The notes beneath the pieces were generated by a model. That model did not search any database. It saw nothing but the letters and a program-made list of their open reading frames with translations, and was not told the origin of the DNA. From Tenrec ecaudatus (taxonomy: Eukaryota > Chordata > Mammalia > Afrosoricida > Tenrecidae): a DNA stretch of 64,000 bases. The stretch lies in contig NC_134536.1 in assembly GCF_050624435.1 (NCBI RefSeq), positions 144,663,987 to 144,727,986 of the forward strand, read 5' to 3'. Of this stretch, positions 1 through 11,905 are shown piece by piece. The position numbers were made by a program, and so were the translations under genes. The number at the start of each line of letters is the position of its first letter. The first letter of the stretch is position 1.

Positions 1-116
1 TAGGTTACCTAGAGGGCACTTGGACTATGTAGGTTAACTACCGGTCACTTGCATTATCTAGGTTACCGAACGGGCATTTGGACTATGTAGGTAACCTAGC
101 GGGCACTTGGAGAGTC

Positions 117-144
117 TAGGTTACCTACCAGGCACTTGGACTTC
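117..144 (+). repeat. 28-bp short monomer, landmark type GGACTTCTAGG
   Basis: The unit ends GGACTTC where the consensus has GGACTATC, one base less, giving 28 bp. The flanks are constant: a GGAGAGTC unit before it, and TATGTTGCATAG and CAATTGG units after it. I counted 16 occurrences (positions of the following CTAGGTTAA): 144, 5,410, 8,967, 9,804, 11,623, 15,036, 17,232, 19,399, 21,162, 22,951, 29,192, 37,259, 45,209, 57,611, 60,469 and 62,718. Its spacing gives the map of long-range order: irregular to 23 kb, about 8 kb from 29 to 45 kb, absent through the 4.2-kb duplication, and 2.2-2.9 kb at the right end. Confidence 0.88.
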
Positions 145-301
145 TAGGTTAACGAGCGGGCACTTGGACTATGTATGTTGCATAGCGGGCAATTGGACTA
201 TCTAGGTTAGGTAACGGGCACAAGAACTATCTAGGTTACATAGCTGGCACTTGAACTATCTACGTTATAGCGGGTTCTTAGAGCATGTAGGTTACCTAGC
301 G

Positions 302-360
302 GGCTCTTGGACTATTAGGGCCCCTAGCGGGCATTTGGACTATATTGGTTACCTAGCGGG
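302..360 (+). repeat. Recurrent variant pair with TTAGGGCCCCTAG
   Basis: A unit ending GGACTAT without the final G or C, one base short, is followed by a unit starting TAGGGCCCCTAG and then by one ending GGACTATA before TTGGTTACC. This trio recurs through the window, for example near 1,155, 4,107, 12,430, 16,654, 18,850, 22,594, 27,455, 28,556, 34,992 and 63,990. Variants read TATGGCCCC or GGGTCTTTAG. It introduces the palindrome GGGCCC. The TTAGGG here is a single hexamer made at the monomer junction, not a telomere tract. Confidence 0.75.
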
Positions 361-1979
361 CACTTGGACTATGTAGGTTAACGAACGGGCAATTGGACTA
401 TGTAGGTAACCTAGTGGTCACTTGAAAAGTCTAGGTTACTTAGCGGGCACTTGGACTATGTAGGTTAACTAGCGGGCACTTGGACTATCTAGGTTAACTA
501 GCGGGCCATTGGACTATGTAGGTTAACTAGCGGGCCCTTGGACTATGTAGATTAACTAGCAGAACTTGAACTATCTACGTTAACTAAGCGGGCACTTGGA
601 CTATGTATGTTCCAGAGCGGGCACTTCGACTATGTAGGTTCCCTAGCAGGCACTTGGACTATGTAGGTTCCCTAGCGGGCAGTTGGACTATGTAAGTTCC
701 GTATCGGGCACTTGGACTATGTAGGTTAACTAGCGGGCATTTGGACCATGTAGGTTACCTAGCGGGCACTTTGACTGTGTAGGTTCCCTATCAGGCACTT
801 GGAGAATGTAGGTTAACTAGGGGGCACTAGGACAATGTAGGTTACCTAGCTGGCCCTTGGACTATCTAGGTTACCTAGGGGGAACCTGGATTATGTAGGT
901 TAACTAGTGGGCACTTCGACAATCTAGGTTACCTAGCAGGCACGTGGACTATGTACGTTCCCTAGCAGGCCCTTGGACTATCTACGTTACCTAGCGGGCA
1001 TTTAGACTATGTACGTTACGTAGCGGGCACTTGGACTATGTATGTTTCCTAGCGGGTACTTGGACTAGATAGGTTCCCTGGCGGGCACTTGGTCTATCTA
1101 GGTTAACTAGCGGGCACTTGGACTATCTAGGTTAACTAGCGGACATTTGGACTATTAGGGCCCCCAGCGGGCATTTGGACTATATTGGTTACTAGCGGGC
1201 ACTTGGACTATGTAAGTTAATGATCGGGTACTTGGACTATTATAGGTAACCTAGTGGTCACTTGAAATGTCTAGGTTACCTCGCGGGCACTTGGCCTATG
1301 TAGGTTAACTAGCGGGCACTTGGGCTATCTAGGTTAACTATCGGGCCATTGGACTATGTAGGTTATCTAGCGGGCCCTTGGACTATGTAGGTTAACCTAC
1401 GGCCCTTGGACTATGTTGGTTACATAGTGGGCACTTGGACGATCTAGGTTAACTAGCCGGTACTTGGACCATGTAGGTTAACTAGCGGGACCTTGGACTA
1501 TGTAGATTAACTAGCGGCACTTGGACTATCTACATTAACTAGCGGGCCCTTGCACTATGTAGATTCCCTGGCAGGCACTTGGACTATGTATGTTCCAGAG
1601 CGGGCACTTGGACTATGTAGGTTCCCTAGCAGTCACTTGGACTATGTAGGTTCCAGAGCGGGCACTTGGACTATCTAGGTTCCCTAGCGGGCACTTGTAC
1701 TATGTAGGATAATTAGCGGACACTTGGACGATCTAGGTTAACTAGCGGGTACTTGGATTATGTAGGTTAACTGGCGGGCCCTTCAACTACGTAGATTAAC
1801 TAGCGGCTCTTGGACTATCTACATTAACTAACGGGTCCTTGGACTATGTAGATTGCCTAGCGGGCACTTGGACTATGTAGGTTCCCTAGCGGGCACTTAG
1901 ACTCTGTATGTTCCCTACGGACACTTGAACTATGTAAGTTAACTACCGGGCACTTGGACTATGTAGGTTAACTAGCGGG

Positions 1980-3020
1980 CCCTTGGACTATGTAGGTTCT
2001 CTAGCGAGCACTTTGACTATGTGGGTTCCCTAGCGGGCATTTGGACTATGTAGGTTAACGAACGGGCACTTGGACGATCTAGGTTAATTAGCTGGCACTT
2101 GGACTATGAAGTTTCCATAGCGTGCATTTGGACTATTTAGGTTACCTAGAGGGCACTTGGACTATATAGGTTACCTAGCAGACACTTGGACTATCTAGGT
2201 TACCTAGCAGGCACTTTGACTATCTAGGTTAACTAACGGGCACTTGGACTATGTAGGTTGCCTAGCGGGCACTTGGATTATGTAGGTTCACTATAGGGCA
2301 CTTGGACTATCTAGGTTACCTAGCTGGCACTTGAACTATCTACGTTACCTAGCGGGTACTTGGAGTATGTAGGTTACCTACCGGGCTGTTGGACTATCTA
2401 GGTTACCTAGCGGGCACTTGGAATATCTTGGTTAACTAACGGGCACTTGGACTATATAGGTTCCCTAGCGGGCCCTTGGACTATGTAAGTTCCCTAGCGG
2501 GCAATTGGACTATGTAGGTCAACTAGCGGGCACTTGGATTATGTAGGTTCCCTATCGGGCACTTGGACTATGTAGGTTAACTAGAGGGCATTTGGACTAT
2601 GTAGGTTACCTAGCGGGCACTTGGACTATCTAGGTTACCTAGCGGGTACTTGGACAATGAAGGTTCCCTAGAGGGCACTAGGATTATCTGGGTTACCTAG
2701 CGGGCACTTGGACTATGTAGGTCAACTAGCGGGCACTTGGATTATGTAGGTTCCCTATCGGGCACTTGACTATGTAGGTTAACTAGAGGGCATTTGTACT
2801 ATGTAGGTTACCTAGCGGGCACTTGGACTATGTAGGTTCACTATCGGGCACTTGGAAAATGTAGGTTAACTAGGGGGCACTAGGACTATGTAGGTTACCT
2901 AGCGGGCCCTTAGATTATCTAGGTTACCTAGCGGGCATTTGGACTATGTAGGCTCCCTAGCGGTTATTTGGACTATATAGATTACTTAGCGGGCACTTAG
3001 ACTTTGTAGGTTACCTAGCG
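1980..3020 (+). repeat. Duplicated block a, copy 1 (pairs with 5657-6697)
   Basis: About 1.04 kb of consecutive monomers match 5,657-6,697 at a constant offset of 3,677 bp. The offset was checked at GTTTCCATAGCGTG (2,111 and 5,788) and at a shortened monomer GGCACTTGACTATG (2,761 and 6,438). Both copies share the same rare variants in the same order, so this is block duplication and not chance similarity between neighbouring monomers. Homology fades at both ends by one or two diverged units. Confidence 0.85.
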
Positions 3021-3680
3021 GGCACTTGGACTATGTAGGTTAACTAGAGGGCATTTGGACTATGTAGGTTACCTAGCGGGCACTTGGACTATCTAGGTTA
3101 ACTAGCGGGCCATTGGACTATGTAGGTTATCTAGCGGGCCCTTGGACTATGTAGGTTAACTAGCGGCACTTGGACTATCTACATTAACTAGCGGGCCCTT
3201 GGACTATGTAGATTCCCTGGCAGACACTTGGACTATGTATGTTCCAGAGCAGGCACTTGGACTATGTAGGTTCCCTAGCAGTCACTTGGACTATGTAGGT
3301 TCCAGAGCGGGCACTTGGACTATCTAGGTTCCCTAGCGGGCACTTGGACTATGTACGTTTCCTAGCGGGTACTTGGACTAGATAGGTTCCCTAGCGGGAA
3401 CTAGGTCTATCTAGGTTAACTAGCGGGCACTTGGACTATCTAGGTTAACTAGCGGGTACTTGGAGTATGTAGGTTACCTACCGGGCTGTTGGAATATCTA
3501 GGTTACCTAGCGGGCACTTGGACTATATAGGTTAACTAACGGGCACTTGGACTATGTAGGTTCCCTAGCGGGCCCATGGACTATGTAGGTTCCCTAGCGA
3601 GCACTTGGACTATGTGGGTTCCCTCGCGGGCATTTGGACTATCTAGGTTAACTAACGGGCACTTGGACTATGTAGGTTCC
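3010..3680 (+). repeat. Duplicated block b, copy 1 (pairs with 7209-7880)
   Basis: About 0.67 kb matches 7,209-7,880 at offset 4,199. Shared landmarks are GTTCCAGAGCAGGCAC (3,241 and 7,440) and GCTGTTGGAATATC (3,485 and 7,684). The offset differs from the 3,677 bp of the neighbouring block a pair by 522 bp, exactly 18 monomers of 29 bp. So about 18 monomers lie between the two blocks in one copy and are absent from the other. Confidence 0.8.
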
Positions 3681-5130
3681 CTAGCGGGCACTTGGATTAT
3701 GTAGGTTCCCTATCGGGCACATGGACTATGTAGGTTCACTAGCGGGCATTTGGACTATGTAGGTTACCTAGCGGGCACTTGGACTATGTAGGTTACCTAG
3801 CGGTCACTTGGACTATATAAGTTCCCTATCGGGCATTTGGACCATTTAGGTTACCTAGCGGGCCCTTGGACTATCTAGGTTACCTAGGGGGAACCTGGAC
3901 TATGTAGGTTAACTAGTTTGCACTTGGACTATCTAGGTTACCTAGCGGGCACTTGGACTATGTACGTTCCCTAGCGGGCACTTGGACTATGTTCGTTTCC
4001 TAGCGGGTACTTGGACTATCTAGGTTAACTAGCGGGCACTTGGACTATCTAGGTTAACTAGCGAGCACTTGGACTATCTAGGTTAACTAGCGGGCATTTG
4101 GACTATTAGGGCCCCTAGCGGGCATTTGGACTATATTGTTTACCTAGCGGGCACTTGGACTATGTAGGTTAACGAACGGGCACTTGGACGATCTAGGTTA
4201 ATTAGCTGGCACTTGGACTATGAAGTTTCCATAGCGTGCATTTGGACTATTTAGGTTACCTAGAGGGCACTTGGACTATATAGGTTACCTAGCAGACACT
4301 TGGACTATCTAGGTTACCTAGCAGGCACTTTGACTATCTAGGTTAACTAACGGTCACTTGGACTATGTAGGTTGCCTAGCGGGCACTTGGATTATGTAGG
4401 TTCACTATAGGGCACTTGGCCTATCTAGGTTACCTAGCTGGCACTTGAACTATCTACGTTACCTAGCGGGTACTTGGAGTATGTAGGTTACCTACCGGGC
4501 TGTTGGACTATCTAGGTTACCTAGCGGGCACTTGGACTATCTTGGTTAACTAACGGGCACTTGGACTATATAGGTTCCCTAGCGGGCCCTTGGACTATGT
4601 AAGTTCCCTAGCGGGCAATTGGACTATGTAGGTCAACTAGCGGGCACTTGGATTATGTAGGTTCCCTATAGGGCACGTGGACTATGTAGGTTAACTAGAG
4701 GGCATTTGGACTATGTAGGTTACCTAGCGGGCACTTGGACTATCTACGTTTCCTAGCGGGTACTTGGACTATGAAGGTTCCCTAGAGGGCACTAGGATTA
4801 TCTGGGTTACCTAGCGGGCACTTGGACTATGTAGGTCAACTAGCGGGCACTTGGATTATGTAGGTTCCCTATCGGGCACTTGGACTATGTAGGTTAACTA
4901 GAGGGCATTTGGACTATGTAGGTTACCTAGCGGGCACTTGGACTATGCAGGTTCGCTATCGAGCACTTGGAAAATGTAGGTTAACTAGGGGGCACTAGGA
5001 CTATGTAGGTTACCTAGCAGGCCCTTAGACTATCTAGGTTACCTAGCGGGCATTTGGACTATGTAGGCTCCCTAGCGGTTATTTGGACTCTATAGATTAC
5101 TTAGCGGGCACTTAGACTTTGTAGGTTACC
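3540..5130 (+). repeat. Duplicated block c, copy 1 (pairs with 11835-13455)
   Basis: About 1.6 kb matches 11,835-13,455 at an offset of 8,297-8,325. Landmarks are CTAGTTTGCACTTGG (3,914 and 12,211), GTTTCCATAGCG (4,225 and 12,550) and TAGGCTCCCTAGCGG (about 5,065 and 13,389). The drift in offset is about one monomer. This is the longest internal match in the mosaic domain, and its offset is close to the period of the regular higher-order repeat downstream. Confidence 0.8.
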
Positions 5131-5656
5131 TAGCGGGCCCTTGGACTGTCTAGGTTACCTAGGGGGAACCTGGACTATGTAGGTTGACTAGTGGGAACTT
5201 GGACTATCTAGGTTACCTAGCAGGCACATGGACTATGTAGGTTAACTAGCAGGCCCTTGGACTATCTAGGTTACTTAGCGAGCACTTGGACTATGTAGGT
5301 TAACTAGCAGTCACTTGCATTATCTAGGTTACCGAACGGGCATTTGGACTATGTAGGTAACCTAGCGGGCACTTGGAGAGTCTAGGTTACCTAGCGGGCA
5401 CTTGGACTTCTAGGTTAACGAACGGGCACTTGGACTATGTATGTTGCATAGCGGGCAATTGGACTATCTAGGTTAGGTAACGGGCACAAGAACTACCTTG
5501 GTTACCTAGCTGGCACTTGAACTATCTACGTTATAGCGGGTTCTTTGAGTATGTAGGTTACCTAGCGGGCTGTTGGACTATCTAAGTTACCAAGCGGGCA
5601 CTGGGACTATCTAGGTTAACTAACGAGCACTTGGACTATGTAGGTTCCCTAGCGGG

Positions 5657-6697
5657 CCCTTGGACTATGTAGGTTCCCTAGCGAGCACTTGGACTATGTG
5701 GGTTCCCTAGCGGGCATTTGGACTATGTAGGTTAACGAACGGGCACTTGGACGATCTAGGTTAATTAGCTGGCACTTGGACTATGAAGTTTCCATAGCGT
5801 GCATTTGGACTATTTAGGTTACCTAGAGGGCACTTGGACTATATAGGTTACCTAGCAGACACTTGGACTATCTAGGTTACCTAGCAGGCACTTTGACTAT
5901 CTACGTTAACTAACGGGCACTTGGACTATGTAGGTTGCCTAGCGGGCACTTGGATTATGTAGGTTCACTATAGGGCACTTGGACTATCTAGGTTACCTAG
6001 CTGGCACTTGAACTATCTACGTTACCTAGCGGGTACTTGGAGTATGTAGGTTACCTACCGGGCTGTTGGACTATCTAGGTTACCTAGTGGGCACTTGGAC
6101 TATCTTGGTTAACTAACGGGCACTTGGACTATATAGGTTCCCTAGCGGGCCCTTGGACTATGTAAGTTCCCTAGCGGGCAATTGGACTATGTAGGTCAAC
6201 TAGCGGGCACTTGGATTATGTAGGTTCCCTATCGGGCACTTGGACTATGTAGGTTAACTAGAGGGCATTTGGACTATGTAGGTTACCTAGCGGGCACTTG
6301 GACTATCTAGGTTACCTAGCGGGTACTTGGACTATGAAGGTTCCCTAGAGGGCACTAGGATTATCTGGGTTACCTAGCGGGCACTTGGACTATGTAGGTC
6401 AACTAGCGGGCACTTGGATTATGTAGGTTCCCTATCGGGCACTTGACTATGTAGGTTAACTAGAGGGCATTTGTACTATGTAGGTTACCTAGCGGGCACT
6501 TGGACTATGTAGGTTCACTATCGGGCACTTGGAAAATGTAGGTTAACTAGGGGGCACTAGGACTATGTAGGTTACCTAGCGGGCCCTTAGATTATCTAGG
6601 TTACCTAGCGGGCATTTGGACTATGTAGGCTCCCTAGCGATTATTTGGACTATATAGATTACTTAGCGGGCACTTAGACTTTGTAGGTTACCTAGCG
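5657..6697 (+). repeat. Duplicated block a, copy 2 (pairs with 1980-3020)
   Basis: This is the second copy of the 1.04-kb block at offset 3,677. It carries the same landmark monomers, including GTTTCCATAGCGTG at 5,788 and the shortened GGCACTTGACTATG at 6,438. It ends where this copy switches to GGGTACTTGGAGTATG while the other continues with GGGCACTTGGACTATG. A third partial relative of its first few hundred bases starts near 4,150 (GTTTCCATAGCG at 4,225). Confidence 0.85.
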
Positions 6698-7208
6698 GGT
6701 ACTTGGAGTATGTAGGTTACCTACCGGGCTGCTGGACTATCTAGGTTACCTAGCGGGCACTTGGACTATCTATGCTAAATAACGGGCACTTGGACTATGT
6801 AGGTTAACTAGCGGGCATTTGGGCTATCTAGGTTAACTAGCGGGCACTTGGACTATCTAGGTTAACTAGCGGGCCATTGGACTATGTAGGTTAACTAGCG
6901 GGCCCTTGGACTATGTAGATTAACTAGCAGAACTTGAACTATCTACGTTAACTAAGCGGGCACTTGGACTATGTATGTTCCAGAGCGGGCACTTCGACTA
7001 TGTAGGTTCCCTAGCAGGCACTTGGACTATGTAGGTTCCCTAGCGGGCAGTTGGACTATGTAAGTTCCGTATCGGGCACTTGGACTATGTAGGATAACTA
7101 GCGGGCATTTGGACCATGTAGGTTACCTAGCGGGCACTTTGACTGTGTAGGTTCCCTATCAGGCACTTGGAGAATGTAGGTTAACTAGCGGGCACTAGGA
7201 CAATGTAG

Positions 7209-7880
7209 GTTACCTAGCGGGCACTTGGACTATGTAGGTTAACTAGAGGGCATTTGGACTATGTAGGTTACCTAGCGCGCACTTGGACTATCTAGGTTAA
7301 CTAGCGGGCCATTGGACTATGTAGGTTATCTAGCGGGCCCTTGGACTATGTAGGTTAACTAGCGGCACTTGGACTATCTACATTAACTAGCGGGCCCTTG
7401 GACTATGTAGATTCCCTGGCAGACACTTGGACTATGTATGTTCCAGAGCAGGCACTTGGACTATGTAGGTTCCCTAGCAGTCACTTGGACTATGTAGGTT
7501 CCAGAGCGGGCACTTGGACTATCTAGGTTCCCTAGCGGGCACTTGGACTATGTACGTTTCCTAGCGGGTACTTGGACTAGATAGGTTCCCTAGCGGGCAC
7601 TAGGTCTATCTAGGTTAACTAGCGGGCACTTGGACTATCTAGGTTAACTAGCGGGTACTTGGAGTATGTAGGTTACCTACCGGGCTGTTGGAATATCTAG
7701 GTTACGTAGCGGGCACTTGGACTATCTAGGTTAACTAACGGGCACTTGGACTATGTAGGTTCCCTAGCGGGCCCATGGACTATGTAGGTTCCTTAGCGAG
7801 CACTTGGACTATGTGGGTTCCCTAGCGGGCATTTGGACTATCTAGGTTAACTAACGGGCACTTGGACTATGTAGGTTCCA
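7209..7880 (+). repeat. Duplicated block b, copy 2 (pairs with 3010-3680)
   Basis: This is the partner of 3,010-3,680. Between block a (ending near 6,697) and this block lies an extra stretch of about 18 monomers. Part of that stretch (6,848-7,198) matches 480-830 at offset 6,368, including the unusual AGCAGAACTTGAAC monomer (561 and 6,929). The block is therefore flanked by material derived from another part of the array. Confidence 0.8.
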
Positions 7881-9250
7881 TAGCGGGCCCTTAGACTATG
7901 TAATTTCCTATCTGGCACTTGGACTATGTAGGTTACCTAGAGGGCATTTGGACTATGTAGGTTACCTAGCGGGCACTTGGACTATATACGTTCCCTATCG
8001 GGCACTTGGAGAATGTAGGTTAACTAGGGGGCACTAGGACAATGTAGGTTACCTAGCGGGCCCTTGGACTATCTAGGTTACCTAGGGGGAACCTGGACTA
8101 TGTAGGTTAACTAGTGGGAACTTGGACTATCTAGGTTACCTAGCAGGCACATGGACTATGTATGTTACCTAGCAGGCCCTTGGACTATCTACGTTACCTA
8201 GTGGGCACTTGGACTATGTATGTTTCCTAGCGGGTACTTGGACTAGATAGGTTCCCTAGCGGGCACTTGGTCTATCTAGGTTAACTAGCGGGCATTTGGA
8301 CTATGAGGGCCCCTAGCGGGCATTTGGACTATATTGGTTACCTAGCGGGCACTTGGACTATGTAGGTTAACGAATGGGCACTTGGACTATGTAGGTAACC
8401 TAGTGGTCACTTGAAATGTCTGGGTTACCTCGCGGGCACTTGACCTATGTAGGTTAACTAGCGGGCACTTGGACTATCTAGGTTAACTAGCGGGACATTG
8501 GACTATGGAGGTTAACTACCGGGCCCTTGGACTATGTAGGTTAACTAGCGGGCCCTTGGACTATGTAGGTTACATAGTGGGCACTTGGACGATCTAGGTT
8601 AACTAGCGGGTACTTGGACTATGTAGGTTAACTAGCGGGCCCTTGACTATGTAGATTAACTAGCAGCACTTGGACTATCTACATTAACTATCGGGCCCTT
8701 GGACTATGTAGATTCCCTAGCGGGCACTTGGACTCTGTATGTTCCCTACGGACACTTGAACTATGTAAGTTAACTACCGGGCACTTGGACTATGTAGGTT
8801 AACTAGCGCGCCCTTGGACTATCTAGGTTACTTAGCGGGCACTTTGACTATGTAGGTTAACTACCGGTCACTTGCATTATCTAGGTTACCGAACGGGCAT
8901 TTGGACTATGTAGGTAACCTAGCGGGCACTTGGAGAGTCTAGGTTACCTAGCGGGCACTTGGACTTCTAGGTTAACGAACGGGCCCTTGGACTATGTATG
9001 TTGCATAGCGGGCAATTGGACTATCTAGGTTAGGTAAGGGCACAAGAACTGCCTTGGTTACCTAGCTGGCACTTGAAATATCTATGTTATAGCGGGTTCT
9101 TGGAGTATGTAGGTTACCTAGCGGGCTGTTGGACTATCTAAGTTACCAAGCGGGCACTGGGACTATCTAGGTTAACTAACGGGCACTTGGACTATTTAGG
9201 TTCCCAAGCAGGCCCATGGACTATGTAGGTTCCCTAGCGAGCACTTGGAC
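7545..9250 (+). repeat. Duplicated block d, copy 1 (pairs with 10200-11905)
   Basis: About 1.7 kb matches 10,200-11,905 at an offset of 2,654-2,656 bp. The offset was checked at GCTGTTGGAATATC (7,684 and 10,338), TATGTTACCTAGCAGG (8,161 and 10,816) and the 28-bp landmark monomer (8,967 and 11,623). Between the two copies lie about 950 bp (9,251-10,199) that contain a further copy of the landmark monomer at 9,804. Confidence 0.82.
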
Positions 9251-10199
9251 TATGTAGGTCAACTAGCGGGCACTTGGATTATGTAGGTTTCCTAGTGGGC
9301 ACTTAGACTATCTAGGTTAACTAACGGGCACTTGGACTATGTAGGTTCCCTAGCGGGCACTTGGACTATCTAGGTTACCTAGCTGGCACTTGAACTATCT
9401 ACGTTACCTAGCGGGTACTCGGACTATGAAGGTTCCCTAGCGGGCACTAGGATTATCTGGGTTAACTAGCGGGCACTTGGACTATGTAGGTTAACTAGAG
9501 GGCATTTGGACTGTGTAGGTTACCTAGCGGGCACTTGGACTATCTAAGTTACCTAGATGGCACTTGAACTATCTACGTTACCTAGCGGGTACTTGGACTA
9601 TGAAGGATCCCTAGCGGGCACTAGGATTATCTGGGTTACCTAGTGGGCACTTGGACTATGTAGGTCAACTAGCGGGCATTTGGACTATGTAGGTTCCCTA
9701 GCGCGCACTTGGACTATGTAGGTTAACTAGAGGGCATTTGGACTATGTAGGTTACCTAGGGGGCACTTGGAGAGTCTCGGTTACCTAGGGGGCACTTGGA
9801 CTTCTAGGTTAACCTACGGGCACTTGGACTATGTATGTTGCATAGCGGGCAATTGGACAATCTAGGTTAGGTAACGGGCACAAGAACTATCCTGGTTACC
9901 TAGCTGGCACTTGAACTATCTACGTTATAGCGGGTTCTTGGAGTATGTAGGTTACCTAGCGGGCTGTTGGACTATCTAAGTTACCAAGCAGGCACTGGGA
10001 CTATCTAGGTTAACTAACGGGCACTTGGACTATGTAGGTTCCCTAGCGGTCCCATGGGCTATGTAGTTTCCCTAGCGAGCACTTGGACTATATGGGTTCC
10101 CTAGCGGGCATTTGGACTATGTACGTTCCGTAGCGTGCATGGACTATCTACGTTACCTAGTGGGCACTTGGACTATGTACGTTACCTAGCGGGCACTTG

Positions 10200-11905
10200 G
10201 ACTATGTACGTTTCCTAGCGGGTACTTGGACTAGATAGGTTCCCTAGCGGGCACTATGTCTATCTAGGTTAACTAGCGGGCACTTGGACTATCTAGGTTA
10301 ACTAGCGGGTACTTGGAGTATGTAGGTTACCTACCGGGCTGTTGGAATATCTAGGTTACCTTGCGGGCACTTGGACTATCTAGGTTAACTAACGGGCACT
10401 TGGACTATGTAGGTTCCCTAGCGGGCACATGGACTATGTAGGTTCCCTAGCGAGCACTTGGACTATGTGGGTTCCCTAGCGGGCATTTGGACTATCTAGG
10501 TTAACTAACGGGCACTTGGACTATGTAGGTTCCATAGCGGGCCCTTGGACTATGTAATTTCCCTATCGGGCACTTGGACTATGTAGGTTAACTAGAGGGC
10601 ATTTGGACTATGTAGGTTACCTAGCGGGCACTTGGACTATGTAGGTTCCCTATCGGGCACTTGGAGAATGTAGGTTAACTAGGGGGCACTAGGACAATGT
10701 AGGTTACCTAGCGGGCCCTTGGACTATCTAGGTTACCTAGGGGGAACCTGGACTATGTAGGTTAACTAGTGGGAACTTGGACTATCTAGGTTACCTAGCA
10801 GGCACATGGACTATGTATGTTACCTAGCAGGCCCTTGGACTATCTACGTTACCTAGTGGGCACTTGGACTATGTATGTTTCCTAGCGGGTACTTGGACTA
10901 GATAGGTTCCCTAGCGGGCACTTGGTCTATCTAGGTTAACTAGCGGGCATTTGGACTATTAGGGCTCCTAGCAGGCATTTGGACTATATTGGTTACCTAG
11001 CGGGCACTTGGACTATGTAGGTTAACGAATGGGCACTTGGACTATGTAGGTAACCTAGTGGTCACTTGAAATGTCTAGGTTACCTCGCGGGCACTTGGCC
11101 TATGTAGGTTAACTAGCGGGCACTTGGACTATCTAGGTAAACTAGCGGGCCATTGGACTATGTAGGTTAACTAGCGGGCCCTTGGACTATGTAGGTTACA
11201 TAGTGGGCACTTGGACGATCTAGGTAAACTAGCGGGTACTTGGACTATGTGGGTTAACTAGCGGGCCCTTGGACTATGTAGATTAACTAGCGGCACTTGG
11301 ACTATCTACATTAACTAGCGGGTCTTTGGACTATGTAGATTGACTAGCGGGCACTTGGACAATGTAGGTTCCCTAGCGGGCACTTGGACTCTGTATGTTC
11401 CCTACGGACACTTGAACTATGTAAGTTAACTACCGGGCACTTGGACTATGTAGGTTAACTAGCGGGCCCTTGGAATATCTAGGTTACTTAGCGGGCACAT
11501 GGACTATGTAGGTTAACTACCGGTCACTTGCATTATCTAGGTTACCGAACGGGCATTTGGACTATGTAGGTAACCTAGCGGGCACTTGGAGAGTCTAGGT
11601 TACCTAGCGGGCACTTGGACTTCTAGGTTAACGAACGGGCACTTGGACTATGTATGTTGCATAGCGGGCAATTGGACTATCTAGGTTAGGTAACGGGCAC
11701 AAGAACTACCTTGGTTACCTAGCTGGCACTTGAACTATCTACGTTATAGCGGGTTCTTGGAGTATGTAGGCTACCTTGCGGGCTGTTGGACTATCTAAGT
11801 TACCAAGCGGGCACTGGGACTATCTAGGTTAACTAACGAGCACTTGGACTATGTAGGTTCCCTAGCGGGCCCATGGACTATGTAGGTTCCCTAGCGAGCA
11901 CTTGG
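10200..11905 (+). repeat. Duplicated block d, copy 2 (pairs with 7545-9250)
   Basis: This is the partner of block d copy 1. Its end overlaps two other shared segments: 11,390-12,058 (copied at 19,166-19,834) and the start of block c copy 2. Several exchange events therefore share this part of the array. Confidence 0.82.

Noticed and set aside
302..330. Telomeric repeat (TTAGGG, or TTAGG inside GGTTAGGTAAC)
   Set aside because: These are single hexamers or pentamers produced by monomer variants and are never in tandem.
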